Of a stretch of 64,000 nucleotides of DNA, positions 11,767 to 23,373 are shown piece after piece. Every line of letters starts with the position of its first letter. The stretch's first letter is position 1. The translations under genes and the position numbers were made by a program. Under the pieces are notes generated by a model that did no database searches, was not told where the DNA came from, and was given only the letters and a program-made list of their open reading frames with translations. This DNA comes from Blastomyces gilchristii SLH14081 (Eukaryota > Ascomycota > Eurotiomycetes > Onygenales > Ajellomycetaceae): contig NW_003101678.1 in NCBI RefSeq assembly GCF_000003855.2, positions 3,220,484 through 3,284,483 on the forward strand. Reading direction: 5' to 3'.

Positions 11767-14700
11767 ATGGATCAGCAAGGCCAGTCCATCCCCGGCCCTG
11801 CCGGTAGACGCCTGCACATTGCCCATCGGAGAAGCCCTCAGAGCTTACTCCCTAATGAGTACGTCTCAGATGTTTTTTGTGATTTATTTTATCTTTTCCT
11901 CTCTCCTGATAGTGACCCTATGTTCATTTGCTTATGTGTATACACAGTGGAACAACTAGCTTTACAACAACAGATTGAACTACTCCAACAGCAGCAGCAG
12001 CAAATTGCTGCCACCCATCAGCAATACGTCAACATGGGGCTTTTGCAACCGCAACAGTCTCTCCAACATGTGGCTGCCTACTCGCCAACCATGCAAACTC
12101 AGGGGCTTCCTGGTGTTACCCATAATAATTTTCAGTTTCCCCAATCTCAACAACAGCAGCCACAACATATGGGCGTACCCTTAAATACCCAAAATCAGCC
12201 CTCCCACCGGCGTAACCAGTCTGCACTTCCAAACGTTGGCATGGGACCCCCACCTGCGCCTTCTTCGGGTGCAGCCGGTTCTAATTACGATTATAACCTT
12301 GGTCAAGGTCAAGGTCAAGGCCAAGGCCAGGGCCAGGGTTCGTCTAATCAGAATCGTGAGAATGGCCAGCCATCTCGTGGTCGTGGGGGTGCTCCTCCTG
12401 GAGGTGGCCATCAGCGCCGTCATTCACTGGCTCTCCCCGAAGCGAGAAAAGCAGCTGAACTCGCCCAGCAAAAAAGGACTACATCTGGATTCCAATTCCC
12501 AATTCCAGGTGCCTCGGGTGCTTCTAGCACGTCCAACCAAGGTGAAGGTTCTCCCACTGAAAAGCCTTCCCAGCCTGCCTCGTCCTCCCCTCAACCTCCC
12601 CAAGGATTAGGTGTTCAACGGGCTGGAAACATTCGATCTGGTCCCCATACGCGTAGTCAGTCCTTGGCCATGGGCAGCGGCCGCAGTGGTGGAACTTCGG
12701 GTGGCAGAGGTGCTGGCGGGTTCCAGTTCCCACAATCAAGTGAGGGATCTCCAGCACCGGATTCTTCTCGACGCTCCAGCCAGCCATCGCATGGTCGATC
12801 AGGCTCCCGAAACTTCGATAGCAACTGGCGTCAACAGAATACAAACCAGAATCAAGGGCAGGACCAGCAACGAGCTCCCATGGGAAGCTTTGGCCAACAG
12901 CAAGGTGGAGCCAACTTTCAACCAGGTCATCGCACACGTGGGTCCGTGAACCAGTCGGTCGGATCACTTGGTTCCTTCCAGTATACAGGTCAACCCCAGC
13001 TCATCCAGCTCCCTCAGGGACAAGTTGTCATGGCACCCCCGCAAATGTTTGCTGGTCAGCATCTAAATCCTCTTCAAATTGCCCAGCTTCAAGCGATGCA
13101 AGCAAGCGGTCAGCTGAATGTTCAAAATCTAGGTCTGCAAGCCACACCTCAGCATGTTGCCCCCCAGCTGTCTGCTCAGCAACAGCAGCAGCAACAGCAG
13201 CAACAGCGTAAAACACTTTTTACCCCATACTTGCCCCAGGCATCACTGCCTGCTCTGTTGAACGACGGTCAACTGGTGGCCGGTGTTTTGAGAGTCAACA
13301 AGAAAAATAGATCCGACGCTTACGTTACTACGCCTGACCTTGATGCAGATATTTTCATTTGTGGAAGCAAGGATAGAAACCGTGCCCTTGAGGGTGATCT
13401 TGTTGCTGTTGAGCTGCTGGATGTTGATGAAGTATGGAGCCAGAAGCGAGAGAAGGAGGAGAAGAAAAAACGCAAGGATATCACGGAAACCAGGAGCGGT
13501 AGCACCGCCGGGATGGATAAGAACGCTCGATCTGACTCTATTACCAATGGCGATGCTGGACAAATTGCGCCCGATGGAAGTATTCGACGACGAGGCAGCC
13601 TCCGCCAAAGGCCCACTCAGAAAAAGAATGATGACGTCGAAGTTGAAGGTCAGAGCCTCCTTCTCGTGGAGGAAGATGAAATTAGCGATGAACATAAGCC
13701 ACTCTATGCTGGTCATGTTGTCGCTGTGATCGAACGTGTTGCTGGCCAGATGTTTGCCGGCTCTCTCGGCCTTCTTCGGCCCTCCAGCCAGGCTACCAAA
13801 GAGAAACAGGAAGCAGAGCGACAGGCAAGAGAGGGCGGTCATTCTCGTCATCACCATGACCGTCAACAGGAGAAGCCGAAGATTGTGTGGTTCAAACCCA
13901 CTGACAAACGTGTTCCTTTAATCGCGATTCCAACCGAACAAGCTCCCCGCGACTTTGTTGAAAAGCATGCTGACTACGCCAATAACATATTTGTTGCGTG
14001 CATTAAGAGGTGGCCCATCACATCTCTTCATCCATTTGGAACACTCGTTGAACAACTTGGTGCCATGGGCAACTTAAAGGTGGAGACGGATGCCTTACTC
14101 AGAGACAACAACTTCGCCTCTGATGAGTTCTCTGAAGCTGTGTTGAAGAATGTTGGCTTCGAGAAATGGTCCGTAAAGGACGAAGGCGAAGCCTTGCTGG
14201 CTAATAGGAGGGACTTCCGGGATGAAACCACTTTCACTATCGATCCCAACGGCTACAAGGAATTGGACGACGCCATCCACGTCAAATCACTCTCTGATGG
14301 GAAGGTGGAAGTTGGCATCCATGTGGCAGACGTCGCTCATTTTATCAAGAGTAACTCGCTCGTTGATAGAGAGGCTAAGAAGCGTGGTACTGGAGTATAC
14401 CTTATGAATCGTGTGGTTAACATGATCCCGCCTCGCTTGGCGACTGAAATATGTTCGCTTTTGCCTGGCGAAGAAAGATTAACCGTCAGTGTCGTCTTCC
14501 AAGTGAATTCCGCCACCGGCTCCGTGGAAGGAGAACCGTGGATTGGAAAGGGGGTAATCAAGAGTTCAGGGAAACTCACGTACGACGAGGTGGATGCCGT
14601 CCTTAGCGGAAATTTTGATGTTGAACTCCACGGGGCTACTGTGGAGGATATCAAGACTTTACACGTGAGTGTTAAATATGGGTTACCCGACTGACAAAAC

Positions 14701-16319
14701 TTCCTTTACTAACTAATGCGGGACAATATTCAGGATATTGCCATTAAATTTAGAAGAGCGAGATCTGGCAATCGGTCCTCCAATATACCAGCTCTGCGAC
14801 TCCTCTACCAGCTTGACGATGAAAATGTCCCAGTCGAACAGAACATTTTCGACACCACACCGGCCCACGAACTCATTGAGGAATTAAGCCACAAGGCGAA
14901 TTCCTTTGTCGCAAAGAAACTCCTGTCTGCTCTTCCGGACAAAGCATTCCTTCGCCGCCAGGCACCACCTAACTTCCGACGGCTGAAGACTTTCGTTGAC
15001 CGGATGACGAGACTGGGTTATGACATCGATCCTACTAGTAGCGGTACACTCCAGACCAGTCTCTTCCAAATAGAAGACGTTGATATTCGCAAGGTATGAT
15101 CTGAAAATTCTTAGCCTAATGCATACATACCCAGATATATTTATATATATATCCTCTCAGGGAAAATCTCAGCTGCTAACAACTATTATCTCCGCAGGGA
15201 ATGGAAACACTGCTTCTGAAGGCGATGCAGCGTGCGAAGTATTACGTTGCAGGAAATGTGACAGAGGATCAGCGACAGCACTACGTTCTTAACTTGCCTG
15301 TATACACTCACTTCACCAACCCCTCTAGGCGCTACGCAGATATTATCGTCCATCGACAACTAGAAGCAGTACTCTCCAATGTTGAATGTACGGATGACGT
15401 CGAAATTCTTACCAAAACCGCTGAACAATGTAATAATAAGAAGGATTCTGCTCAGACTGCTCAGGAGCAAAGTGTTCACATCGAATCCTGCCGCGTTATG
15501 GACAAGAAACGAAGTGAGATTGGAGGTGACCTGATCAGCGAGGGTATTGTCCTCTGCGTTTACGAATCTGCTTTCGATGTCCTCATTCCAGAATATGGCT
15601 TTGAGAAACGTGTCCACTGTGATCAGTTGCCATTAAAGAAGGCCGAGTTCCGTAAGGGGGAGCGGGTTCTCGAGCTATACTGGGAGAAAGGTGTCCCGTC
15701 ATCCGCTTACATTCCTGAGGATGAGCGCCCCAAAGCTGCCCAGAGTACACGTGCTGCCAATGCTGCCGCCGCCGCTCGTGAAGCGGAGGCTGCAAGGGAA
15801 CGAGCTCGCGAGCGAGAGGAAGCTCAGCGGAAACAAACGGACACCGGTACAATCTCAACTGATGATGTTGACGCTCTCTTTGACGACGATGAGGATGAAG
15901 ACGACGATATTTCCGAGGCCACGGAGATGGCTGCAGGCGTCTCGCTTAACTCCCCAGTGGATCGGTCTACTCAAAGCATGCCTCCATCTCCTACAAGGAA
16001 TGGCCACGTCCAGCAGACCCCTCATCGCACTCGTTCAGATCCGAAGATCGCAAGTAGCACTGTTGAAGCTCCCGAAACCAAATTGACCAATAAAGAAAAG
16101 TATCTCAAGCTTTTCAAGCTGCGGGAGGAGGATGGTGAATATATTCAGGATGTCACTGAGATGACTAGGGTGCCAATCATTCTGAAGACAGATCTGACCA
16201 AGAGTCCACCGTAAGTTTTCAATACAGGCCCTTAAATAAAAATAAAAAAAAAATTTGTCTTGCTAACTCGAATGCATAGGTGTCTCACTATTCGCTCCGT
16301 AAACCCGTACGCTCTTTAA
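11767..16319 (+). CDS. SSD1: Ssd1-family RNA-binding protein (RNB-fold pseudonuclease)
   Basis: Exons are 11767-11858, 11948-14664, 14734-15093, 15198-16210 and 16280-16319. Introns 2-4 (69, 104 and 69 nt) have GT..AG ends and CTAAC branch sites. The protein is about 1,400 aa. Order: Gln/Gly/Ser-rich disordered N terminus; cold-shock-like domains from about 13200 (TLFTPYLPQASLPALL); RNB fold with the DFRDE and IDPNGYKELDDA segments (14215-14280); S1-like C-terminal part and an acidic linker; a short last exon ends in NPYAL. Active RNB nucleases have Asp where this has Glu (ELDD), fitting the family's loss of nuclease activity. Family role: Ssd1 binds mRNAs of cell-wall and growth proteins, represses their translation and is controlled by the NDR kinase Cbk1/Orb6. 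Three HxRxxS sites are present. Oddity: the exon 1/intron 1 junction does not keep frame by the family-conserved splice (two bases short). An alternative 54-nt intron (11859-11912) keeps frame but loses the conserved motif. Confidence 0.93.
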
Positions 16320-17812
16320 ATTGGCAACACAATTAAGGATACGTTCGATAAAACTATATTTTTTTACAATCCGCTCATCCACTTATTCTATCCTTATTTA
16401 GCTCATTGTTATTGTTACTTCCGAAATCGATTATCTATTCGTGTCGTGCGCGTCTATTTTTTATGCATCTCTTCCCATGCATTTATTCCGACACTCTCCT
16501 ATCGCTGTGGCGAAGTGTCACTCCTTTGTCGAAGCACAGTTATTGAAGAAGGAAAAGAATATATATATATATATATTGATTCTAGCGACTTATCAGTTCG
16601 GTTACTCCTTGCCCGCGCCCCTTTCTAGTTCCTAGTCAGCATTTGATTATACATTCATTTCCATCGGACCCTACCCGACTCGATCGTTAGACTATTACAG
16701 GGACTCTCACCTGTCTATGTTGTCATTGTGCCTCAATATCCACCCCGCTACTAGGCATCATATTGGACTGGTCATTTTCATTTTTTATCGTATTGAAACG
16801 AGCTTTAAAAAAAATATTCATGTCAGCGGTTCTAGCCTGTTGTGGCTATGGAATGGAAAGCACAGGCGAGAAGGGAAGAAAGAAAGGAAGAAAAATTGTT
16901 TATTTTCGGATCACGTCCCCTTTTTCTAGATTGATTGAAACAGGGGAAAGAGGTTGTTGCTTTTTACAAGATTGTATTGATTGGTTCCAGCATATGCTCT
17001 CTGAAGGCAACGGAACAGTTTGTTGTTTGAAGAGGGAAACGAATGGAAGTGAAAGGGATATCAGATTGAGATGAGTTGAGAAAAGAAGGACTTATAAGTT
17101 ATGCTCTTATCTGTTTTCAGTGTCTTGCATTTTTAGTTTAGCGTTTGTGCTTCCTTTTTCTAGGTTAGGAGCTGGTTTTATATTTACATTTTTATTTTCT
17201 AATTTTTAAAATTATTCTCTTTGCACAAGTTGTGCTACTAATCAAAGATAGATTATATTTATATAAAGCTCTCTCTGGACCGTGTTTGAGACACTCCCGA
17301 TAATAACACTCACTTGTTAGAGCTCATCAGGTTGCAAGAAAGATTGAGCTGGCATTCATTCATTCAATTCATGTTTTCTATCATAATCATGTGTATCATA
17401 ACTACAGTACATAACCACTTAATCCGCAAAAAAGTAGAATCATCAGCCTCGGCCTCAAAAAGACAAGAGAAGAGAAAGAGACCCAACCCACTTACTCCCC
17501 AAAAGAAGAGGCACTCTTCCCTTGAAGAACAAATACCAAAGGTAGACTAGACAGACAGACGCCCCGCCAAAAAGAGCAAAAAAAAAAAAAAAAAAAAAAA
17601 AAACCAAAGAATCCGACAGAAACGAGAATAAAGCCAAATACAATGAATACAATGAGTCGGCGCGTGCCTCGTGATGCTTGCTGGTGGTGATAGAGGTGGT
17701 AGGAGTGGGAGGGGTCCCTTTGCATATATATGTTGCATGTCTGGGCAGAGCTGGAATGTGTACATGTACACGTACAATATTAATTGCAGCCTACAAGCTG
17801 TTGACAACTCCT
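16320..17812. other. 3' flanks of two convergent genes
   Basis: SSD1 (+) and the E2 gene (-) end towards each other here. The sequence is A+T-richer than the genes, with (TA)n around 16560-16575 and no recognisable coding content. It is expected to hold both polyadenylation regions. Confidence 0.6.
17578..17603. repeat. A26 homopolymer
   Basis: An uninterrupted run of 26 A residues sits in the convergent intergenic region, about 210 bp beyond the stop of the E2 gene. It looks like a plain homopolymer; no flanking duplication typical of a retrocopy was seen. Confidence 0.85.
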
Positions 17813-19731
17813 TTACAACCGCCTCAACCCGACCCGCGGCTTCGCTTTGGCGGGCGCGGAGGAAACCCTCCGTGCCGTTATATTATTATTAATATTATTA
17901 ATATTATTATTGCTTTTGTTGTTGCCATTCGTATTCGACGATTTGGGTACGGATATCGACGATGGAAATGGCGGTGGCGGTGGGGGGAACTTTTGCTTCT
18001 GATTTTGCTGCTGTGATTTGTTATTTGCGGTGGTAGTAGTAGTAGTAGTAGTAGTAGGAGTAGTAGTAGTTGTTGTTGTTGTACTAGCAGCGGTAGGAAT
18101 GATAATAGTGGATGCCGTAGATGCTTCATTCTCCTTGCCGTCGTCGCTGGGTTTCTCGTTCGGCGGTTGTAGGAGTGGTTGCGGTGTTGGTGTTGGTGAT
18201 GGTGGTGACAGGCTAAGTATTGAGCTTTGACTAGAACCGGCCCTGTCAACCTGCTTGCCGCCGTTGCCACGAGATTCTTTGTTGCTGTTGTTGTTATGCG
18301 CAAGGGTCGAAACTGGGTCCCGGTAATCCTCCCGTATCCGACCGGAAGCGTTGACACCTCTACTCAGTACTGAGAGTTTGAGAGACTTCCGGGGTGGCAG
18401 TTCCAGCTGCTGTGTCCGAATCTGCTGCTGCTGCTGTTCTTGTTGTTCCCTCGCAAGGGCGTTTGCCGCGATATTCCGCTCTGAAGGGGTCAAGCCGTCG
18501 TCGTTGGAATTTGAACGGGAATGGGCGTTGTTCATATCATCATCATCATCATCATCGGCGGCGGCGCCGGAATTTACCAGAACAAACTCAGGTTCACTCG
18601 GGCTCGCGAGGACGGCAAGTGGACGTTTCCCCAGGACACCTTTCCGCGAACTACAAGGGCTTATGGCTACCAGTGAAAGTGATAGCGAAGGGTCATTTTC
18701 CTTGGACGGGCTCCCGGTATCTTCGTTATCTGATTCATCTTCGTGAGGTTGTTGTTGTTGATCTTGCATGAAGGGCGACGATGACGACTGCAATGACGAC
18801 AGTAAACCATGCTGACAAGTCTGTTTAACCCTGATATCTAGCTTTTCTGTCCGCAGGCTGCTTTGTTTCCGCTGTGTAACAGGCTTCTTCATGATCACGG
18901 TCGACACGGACGAGGTGCTGGCCGTTTTGCGTGAACCGATTGCTGCTGCTAGGCGATCTTCGTCTTCCGTAATAACTATGCCACTTTCATCTCCCCTCCT
19001 CTTAGCCTCCATGACAGCATCTTTAATGTCCTTGGGTATTGGCGCATGGATGGAGGTCATCAGCTTTGCCTGACGCGCGAAAGCTTCATAATCGTCTCTG
19101 AGGAGGCTGCCAGCTGCAGAATTCAATGCGGAATCCGGATTGGGGTGTATCAGGAGACAGGATATCGTCTGCGGTGGGGGTATAAATTGTGAGTGAGCAG
19201 ATCGGTGCAGAAGAAGGTATGTGTTTCCCCAAACGCGTTTTTCTACAAAAATATAAAAAAAGGAAACGGCAGGTGGAGGGTTAAAAAAACATACAATCAA
19301 AACATCCCTCAACGTCAGCTTCGCCTCCCAATCTCTCTTTAGAGTATCTACACAGACCGCGCCGGTTGACTCATCGACATTTGGATGCCATATGCGCGTC
19401 TTAAATGCCACTTTGGGAGGGTTCTTGGGATAATCCTCAGGGATGCGCAGATGTAATTGCCAAAGACCCTGAGAGTAGGGAGTCCCCTGCGGCCCCGTAA
19501 GCAGGACGGTGAGCTGAGTGAGGTCGTCTGAAAATGATGAAGAAGTGCTCGAAGGCGGGAAGAGGTAGTGGGGTGGTAGGCCGCCTCTATGGAGAGAGGC
19601 ATGGTCTGATGCCAGCCTTCGAAAGCTGGAGGCCTGTAGATGCGTTATTTTTCGAGTGCTTTGTTGTTTTGATGTGGGATTATGAGTGATATAGCAATGG
19701 GCTGGGTTTGTTGGTTGAGCGAACTCACCAT
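17813..19731 (-). CDS. UBE2S-like ubiquitin-conjugating enzyme E2 with long low-complexity tail
   Basis: Exons are 19731-19729 (the ATG alone), 19633-19295 and 19168-17813; introns are 95 nt (GTGAGT..CTACAG) and 126 nt (GTATGT..CCGCAG), both phase 0. The protein is about 565 aa. Residues 1-165 are an E2 core: LTGPQGTPYSQGLW, IPEDYPKNPP, the HPN motif at 84-86, catalytic Cys95 in GAVCVDTLKRDW, then CLLIHPNPDSALN and an acidic/basic helix. The LLIHPNP-SALN block and the Cys-VDTLKRDW context are most like animal UBE2S, the Lys11-chain-extending E2 of the anaphase-promoting complex. About 400 residues of Ser/Thr/Asn/Gln-rich tail follow, with poly-Asp, poly-Thr, poly-Pro and Asn-rich tracts, two KEN motifs (18695-18703 and 18128-18136) and a terminal Leu-Arg-Arg-Leu (17816-17827) as in UBE2S. 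APC/C-linked function is inferred from these features. Confidence 0.88.
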
Positions 19732-20806
19732 GCTGAATGCGCTCTATATAAGCCTATATTTATCCAGTGTAAACACGACTACGTAGAAAAGCTACCTATA
19801 GATAGCAGAGTTCATATGAGAAGGGTTGAGGAACGCGGGCACCATACTGTGACAAGGTGGGTGAGGAGAGCAGATGGAAATGAAGTGTCCAGGAATTACA
19901 AAATAAAAAAAATAAAAAATATAAGCATAAATAATCAATCCCAACTCTATGGCTGTTAGCCTTGGTCTGCGATGTTTTGACGCTGATAAAAGAGAGGAGC
20001 GATGCGGCTGAGAGAAGGGAGAGAGATACGCTAGGCCCGATATGGCATGGCGCAGGTAAAACAACTCGTGACCTGGCAAGCCCTGATTGGGATAGTGGCA
20101 GAAAGTATCTGCAGATTGATGAGACCGCGTTCAGTGAGAAGGATTGGGTGAGGAGAGTGGATAGCTATTATTGTACTCCGTATTGCTAACCAGGTGGCGT
20201 TGAACGAGTTGTTGTTCCTGCATGCTGTGGTACTTTTGACCGCTTTCTCTGGTTCACAGAAATTTACCAAGTCTAGAAACCACTTGCCGAACAGAGGCTA
20301 CCGCTGCTAATATTCTGAGAGCGAAGTTATTATTGTAAGGAGTTGAATCGTGAACATGTCTGATTTTACACTAATAACAAACCAAGTCTATCAGGAAAAA
20401 AAAAAAAAAAACGTCAGTCGTACTTAGGAAATCACCAAATGAAAACGAATACCATGGCCAACTCAACAGAACGCCTGATGGATACCAGGATGTAATTAAA
20501 AATTAACACTGTAGTGTGGTAAGGAAAGGAAAAACAGTCATTGATTTGTTGCGCTGCCTTGTCCCGGCTAAGGAATTGCCTTTCCGGATTCCCTGGCCTG
20601 TTCTCCTTCCCAAGTGTTTGCTATACAGACGTAAACGTAAAAGTAGAAATTAAAAAAGTAGGTTCGCCAACTAAGCCCAATACAAAAAGACAGGACTGTC
20701 AGTTTTTCCACCCGGTTGTCAAATAGGCCGGCTTAACTGGGAACAAGAAATATTAAGGTATGGATTTCGTGCACGCAGACTCCTCATTATTTATTAGGTT
20801 CTCCAT
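19732..20806. other. Intergenic region between two minus-strand genes
   Basis: This contains the E2 promoter/5' UTR and the 3' flank of the GPI-protein gene. Short open frames show no domains. An A-rich run lies at 20396-20412 and one TACTCCGTA motif at 20174-20182. Nothing else is supported. Confidence 0.5.
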
Positions 20807-21381
20807 TTACAGAAGAGCAGCGAAGAGAGCTGCAGCAAGACCGAGTCCGAAGGGAACGCTGACAGAGAATCCAGCGCCCTCAACCGGGGGGAAGGATGGG
20901 ACTGAAGGGTAGCCACCAGTGCCAGTGGGTAGGGCGCTGGATGGGGGAGCGCCAGTGGGGTAAGTGGGAACATCGCTTCCAGTAGGATACTCGGACTTGA
21001 TAGGCTCGGGGTGTTTGGTTTCAGCCGGGTAGCTTGAAGTAGGATACTCGGACTTGGTAGGCTCGGGGTATTTGGTCTTAGCCGGGTAGCTTAAAGTAGG
21101 ATACTCGGAGCTGGTAGGCTCGGGGTATTTGGTCTCAGCCGGGTAAGAGGGCTCCGGTGGGTAGGACTCCGAAGGGTGAGAAGGTCCAGCGGAATACGAA
21201 AGCTCCTGAGAGGGATATCCGGCAGGCTACAGTGTAGAGAGAAGTTGTTAGCTTTCTTGCTGCTTTTCACGGAACCCCTTTGCACTGTTGTGGCATCTCA
21301 AAAAAAAAGAGTACTTACAACTCCAGCCTGGACGGAGACGACGAGAGCCGAAACGGCAATGGCGACAACGGAGAGATGCAT
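20807..21381 (-). CDS. Small secreted, probably GPI-anchored Pro/Ser/Thr/Tyr-rich repeat protein
   Basis: Two exons, 21381-21319 and 21226-20807, are joined by a 92-nt intron (GTAAGT donor, GCTAAC branch, CTGTAG acceptor, phase 0). They give 160 aa. Exon 1 is almost exactly a signal peptide (MHLSVVAIAVSALVVSVQAG). Exon 2 has no ATG, so an ORF scan misses it. The mature part is Pro/Tyr/Ser/Thr/Glu-rich with three 19-residue repeats of the type PAETKYPEPTSSEYP, then a Gly/Pro/Ser linker and a hydrophobic C-terminal segment (VPFGLGLAAALFAALL) preceded by small residues, as expected of a GPI-anchor signal. There are no cysteines in the repeats. It is likely a cell-wall or plasma-membrane surface protein; the exact function is unknown. 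A TATA-like box lies about 220 bp upstream of the ATG. Confidence 0.85.
20984..21154 (-). repeat. Three 57-bp tandem repeats inside the GPI-protein gene
   Basis: Units start at 20984, 21041 and 21098, exactly 57 bp apart. They keep reading frame and encode three near-identical 19-residue repeats. Tandem in-frame repeats like these can change in number between strains in fungal wall proteins. Confidence 0.9.
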
Positions 21382-23373
21382 TTTTGAAATTTTGAAATCA
21401 AGTTTCTTTGTGTGTTTGTGTTTGTGTTGTCGGAATTATGGCCAAATAAATAAATGGATTAGAGCGACCTTTGAAAAACGAGAGGCAGAAGAAATATTCT
21501 TCGAAAAGATGAGCAAATATTATTAAGTATGATAGATGATCTGGAAGAAGGAAGAGTCAAGAAAAATTTGGACAAGAGAGGGAGGGGAGGGTCCAGGAGA
21601 ATATATAGGCATGCAGGTTGGGCGCTGTGCCCGCCCACGCTCCTTTCTCTCGTCCCCCCCCATAACCCTAACCCCCCCTCCCTCTCCTCCTCTTCCTTCT
21701 TGCCGTCACACGGAACCTAGCTAGTTCGCAGACACAGAAACACAAAGAACCAGAAGGCTTGCCAGCCAACCCTGGATCTGGATTCGAATCTGGGAGGCAA
21801 GGCAGAGCGGATCCAACCTTGAGTCTTTTTGCCAACTTGCCAGTTGGAACCCCTGTTAATGCAATGGTACTCCGTACCCAGCCTGCAACTACTTGTTAGC
21901 TCCTTGGCCCAACGCGTGTTGTTCAGTGGTCATGCATGAACTGTGGTCGTATTATTTAATTATCAATTGCGATGGCTGGAACAGTGGAGCGGGAGTTATG
22001 TTATGCAAAGGAAGGTTGAAGATCAGAGCGCGCCGGAGACGGGCGTTCGGCGAATCAGACTTCGCAGTTCCCTGGAAAGGCTTGCCGCGGCCGCGCCGGC
22101 TAGCGAAAAATTGGGGTTGCCCCCTGTTTGGCGTCTCGGTTTGTCTTACTCACAAGTCACCCGTCACCAGCCCAGTCCTGGGCGGATGATTTCATTGATT
22201 GGTGATTGTTGCCGGCAAGAACACGCAATGACGAGTCTTCTGTTCTCTTTTTTCGTCACCCTTTCTTTTTGACTCGCTTGCTTGCCCTTTTGTTTTCTTT
22301 ATTTTATTTTATTTTTTTTTGAAAAGTTTGGGTCCGATACTTTCGGGCCCGAGAGCCAGTCTCTTTTTTTTCACTCCCATAAAAAATACTCAAAGACTGG
22401 CGCTGGTGGGTGGGCACCTGGAAGGTAGTTACATCACTATTATCTTGAGTTAGTCGTCATCATAAGCCAGCCATGCTGGCCTGTACTCCGTACTCTGTAC
22501 TCCGTAGCAGGTGATTCGATGAGGCTTTTTTTTTTTTTCTAAGCAAAAATACTAATATTCCAATCCCGTCCGTCTACGGAGTAAACTTTCTCCCACAACC
22601 CATGAGATGTGTAATGACAGCTCGAGGAACCAGAAACGACTGATGTCTACCAGTATACAAATGTGCACATTTAAAGTATATGTCACCCGCCAGTTTCCAG
22701 GGCTCGCAGCCTCGCAGGGCAACAACCACTACTTTTCAAAACTGGTCCGTAGTTCGTTGAAGGCAAATTAGAATTGGATCGCGGTGAGCCCCATTATTAA
22801 CCCAATTGCCCCCCCACTAAGCCGAAACACCGTCGTCTTTGCCTCTTCTCTTTGGTGAATCCCCAGCGGCTACAAAGATCCAGGCATGGCCTCATGGAAA
22901 GGGTGGACCAGAATTCTCAGGGCAACGCCAGCGAATTTCTTTACGCTGCGTAGGCAGAAATACATTCCTTATACATCACATCGCCGAATTACTACTCACA
23001 CCAACCAACTGATTTATACGGAGTATATGAAATAGCTTGGGAATTGCTTTTCCGTTAATTAATACATAAAAAACTTAAAATGTAGTGTGGCTTGCCATAT
23101 TTTCAATTGCATACCTAAGACCCATTCTGATCGGTCAGTGAGTTTATCACATCAACTTGGAGTCACATGACTTGTGAATATACCTTACGGGAAGAAGGTA
23201 GGGTTAATTTACAGTGATTACACCACCCGTGTCATGTGTCACCAATCATAACACATGTCGCTGAATATCAAGATGATGTTGAGACAGCACAGGGCGTGTA
23301 TACAGAAAACTTGACCTCGCTAAGTGCGCCACTTGACCTCATTACATAATCATGACCCCGACCTCACACAATA
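21382..23373. other. Intergenic region up to the transposon border
   Basis: Promoter of the GPI-protein gene, then 1.5 kb without supported genes. It holds five exact copies of TACTCCGTA or its complement: 21868, 22484, 22498, 22575 and 23017. The region keeps normal CpG content up to the first base of the copia LTR at 23374. Confidence 0.55.
21601..21608 (-). promoter_or_regulatory. TATA-like box of the GPI-protein gene
   Basis: The minus strand reads CTATATAT here, about 220 bp upstream of the ATG at 21381, with C/T-rich sequence between and beyond. Placement is plausible for a fungal TATA box; the start site is not known. Confidence 0.45.

Noticed and set aside
18018..18230. Poly-Val/Gly-rich plus-strand ORF
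   Set aside because: Shadow of the trinucleotide runs encoding Thr/Asn/Pro tracts of the E2 tail on the minus strand.
21655..21680. Interstitial telomere-like CCCTAA motif
   Set aside because: Only one or two imperfect units within a C-rich tract; no array.
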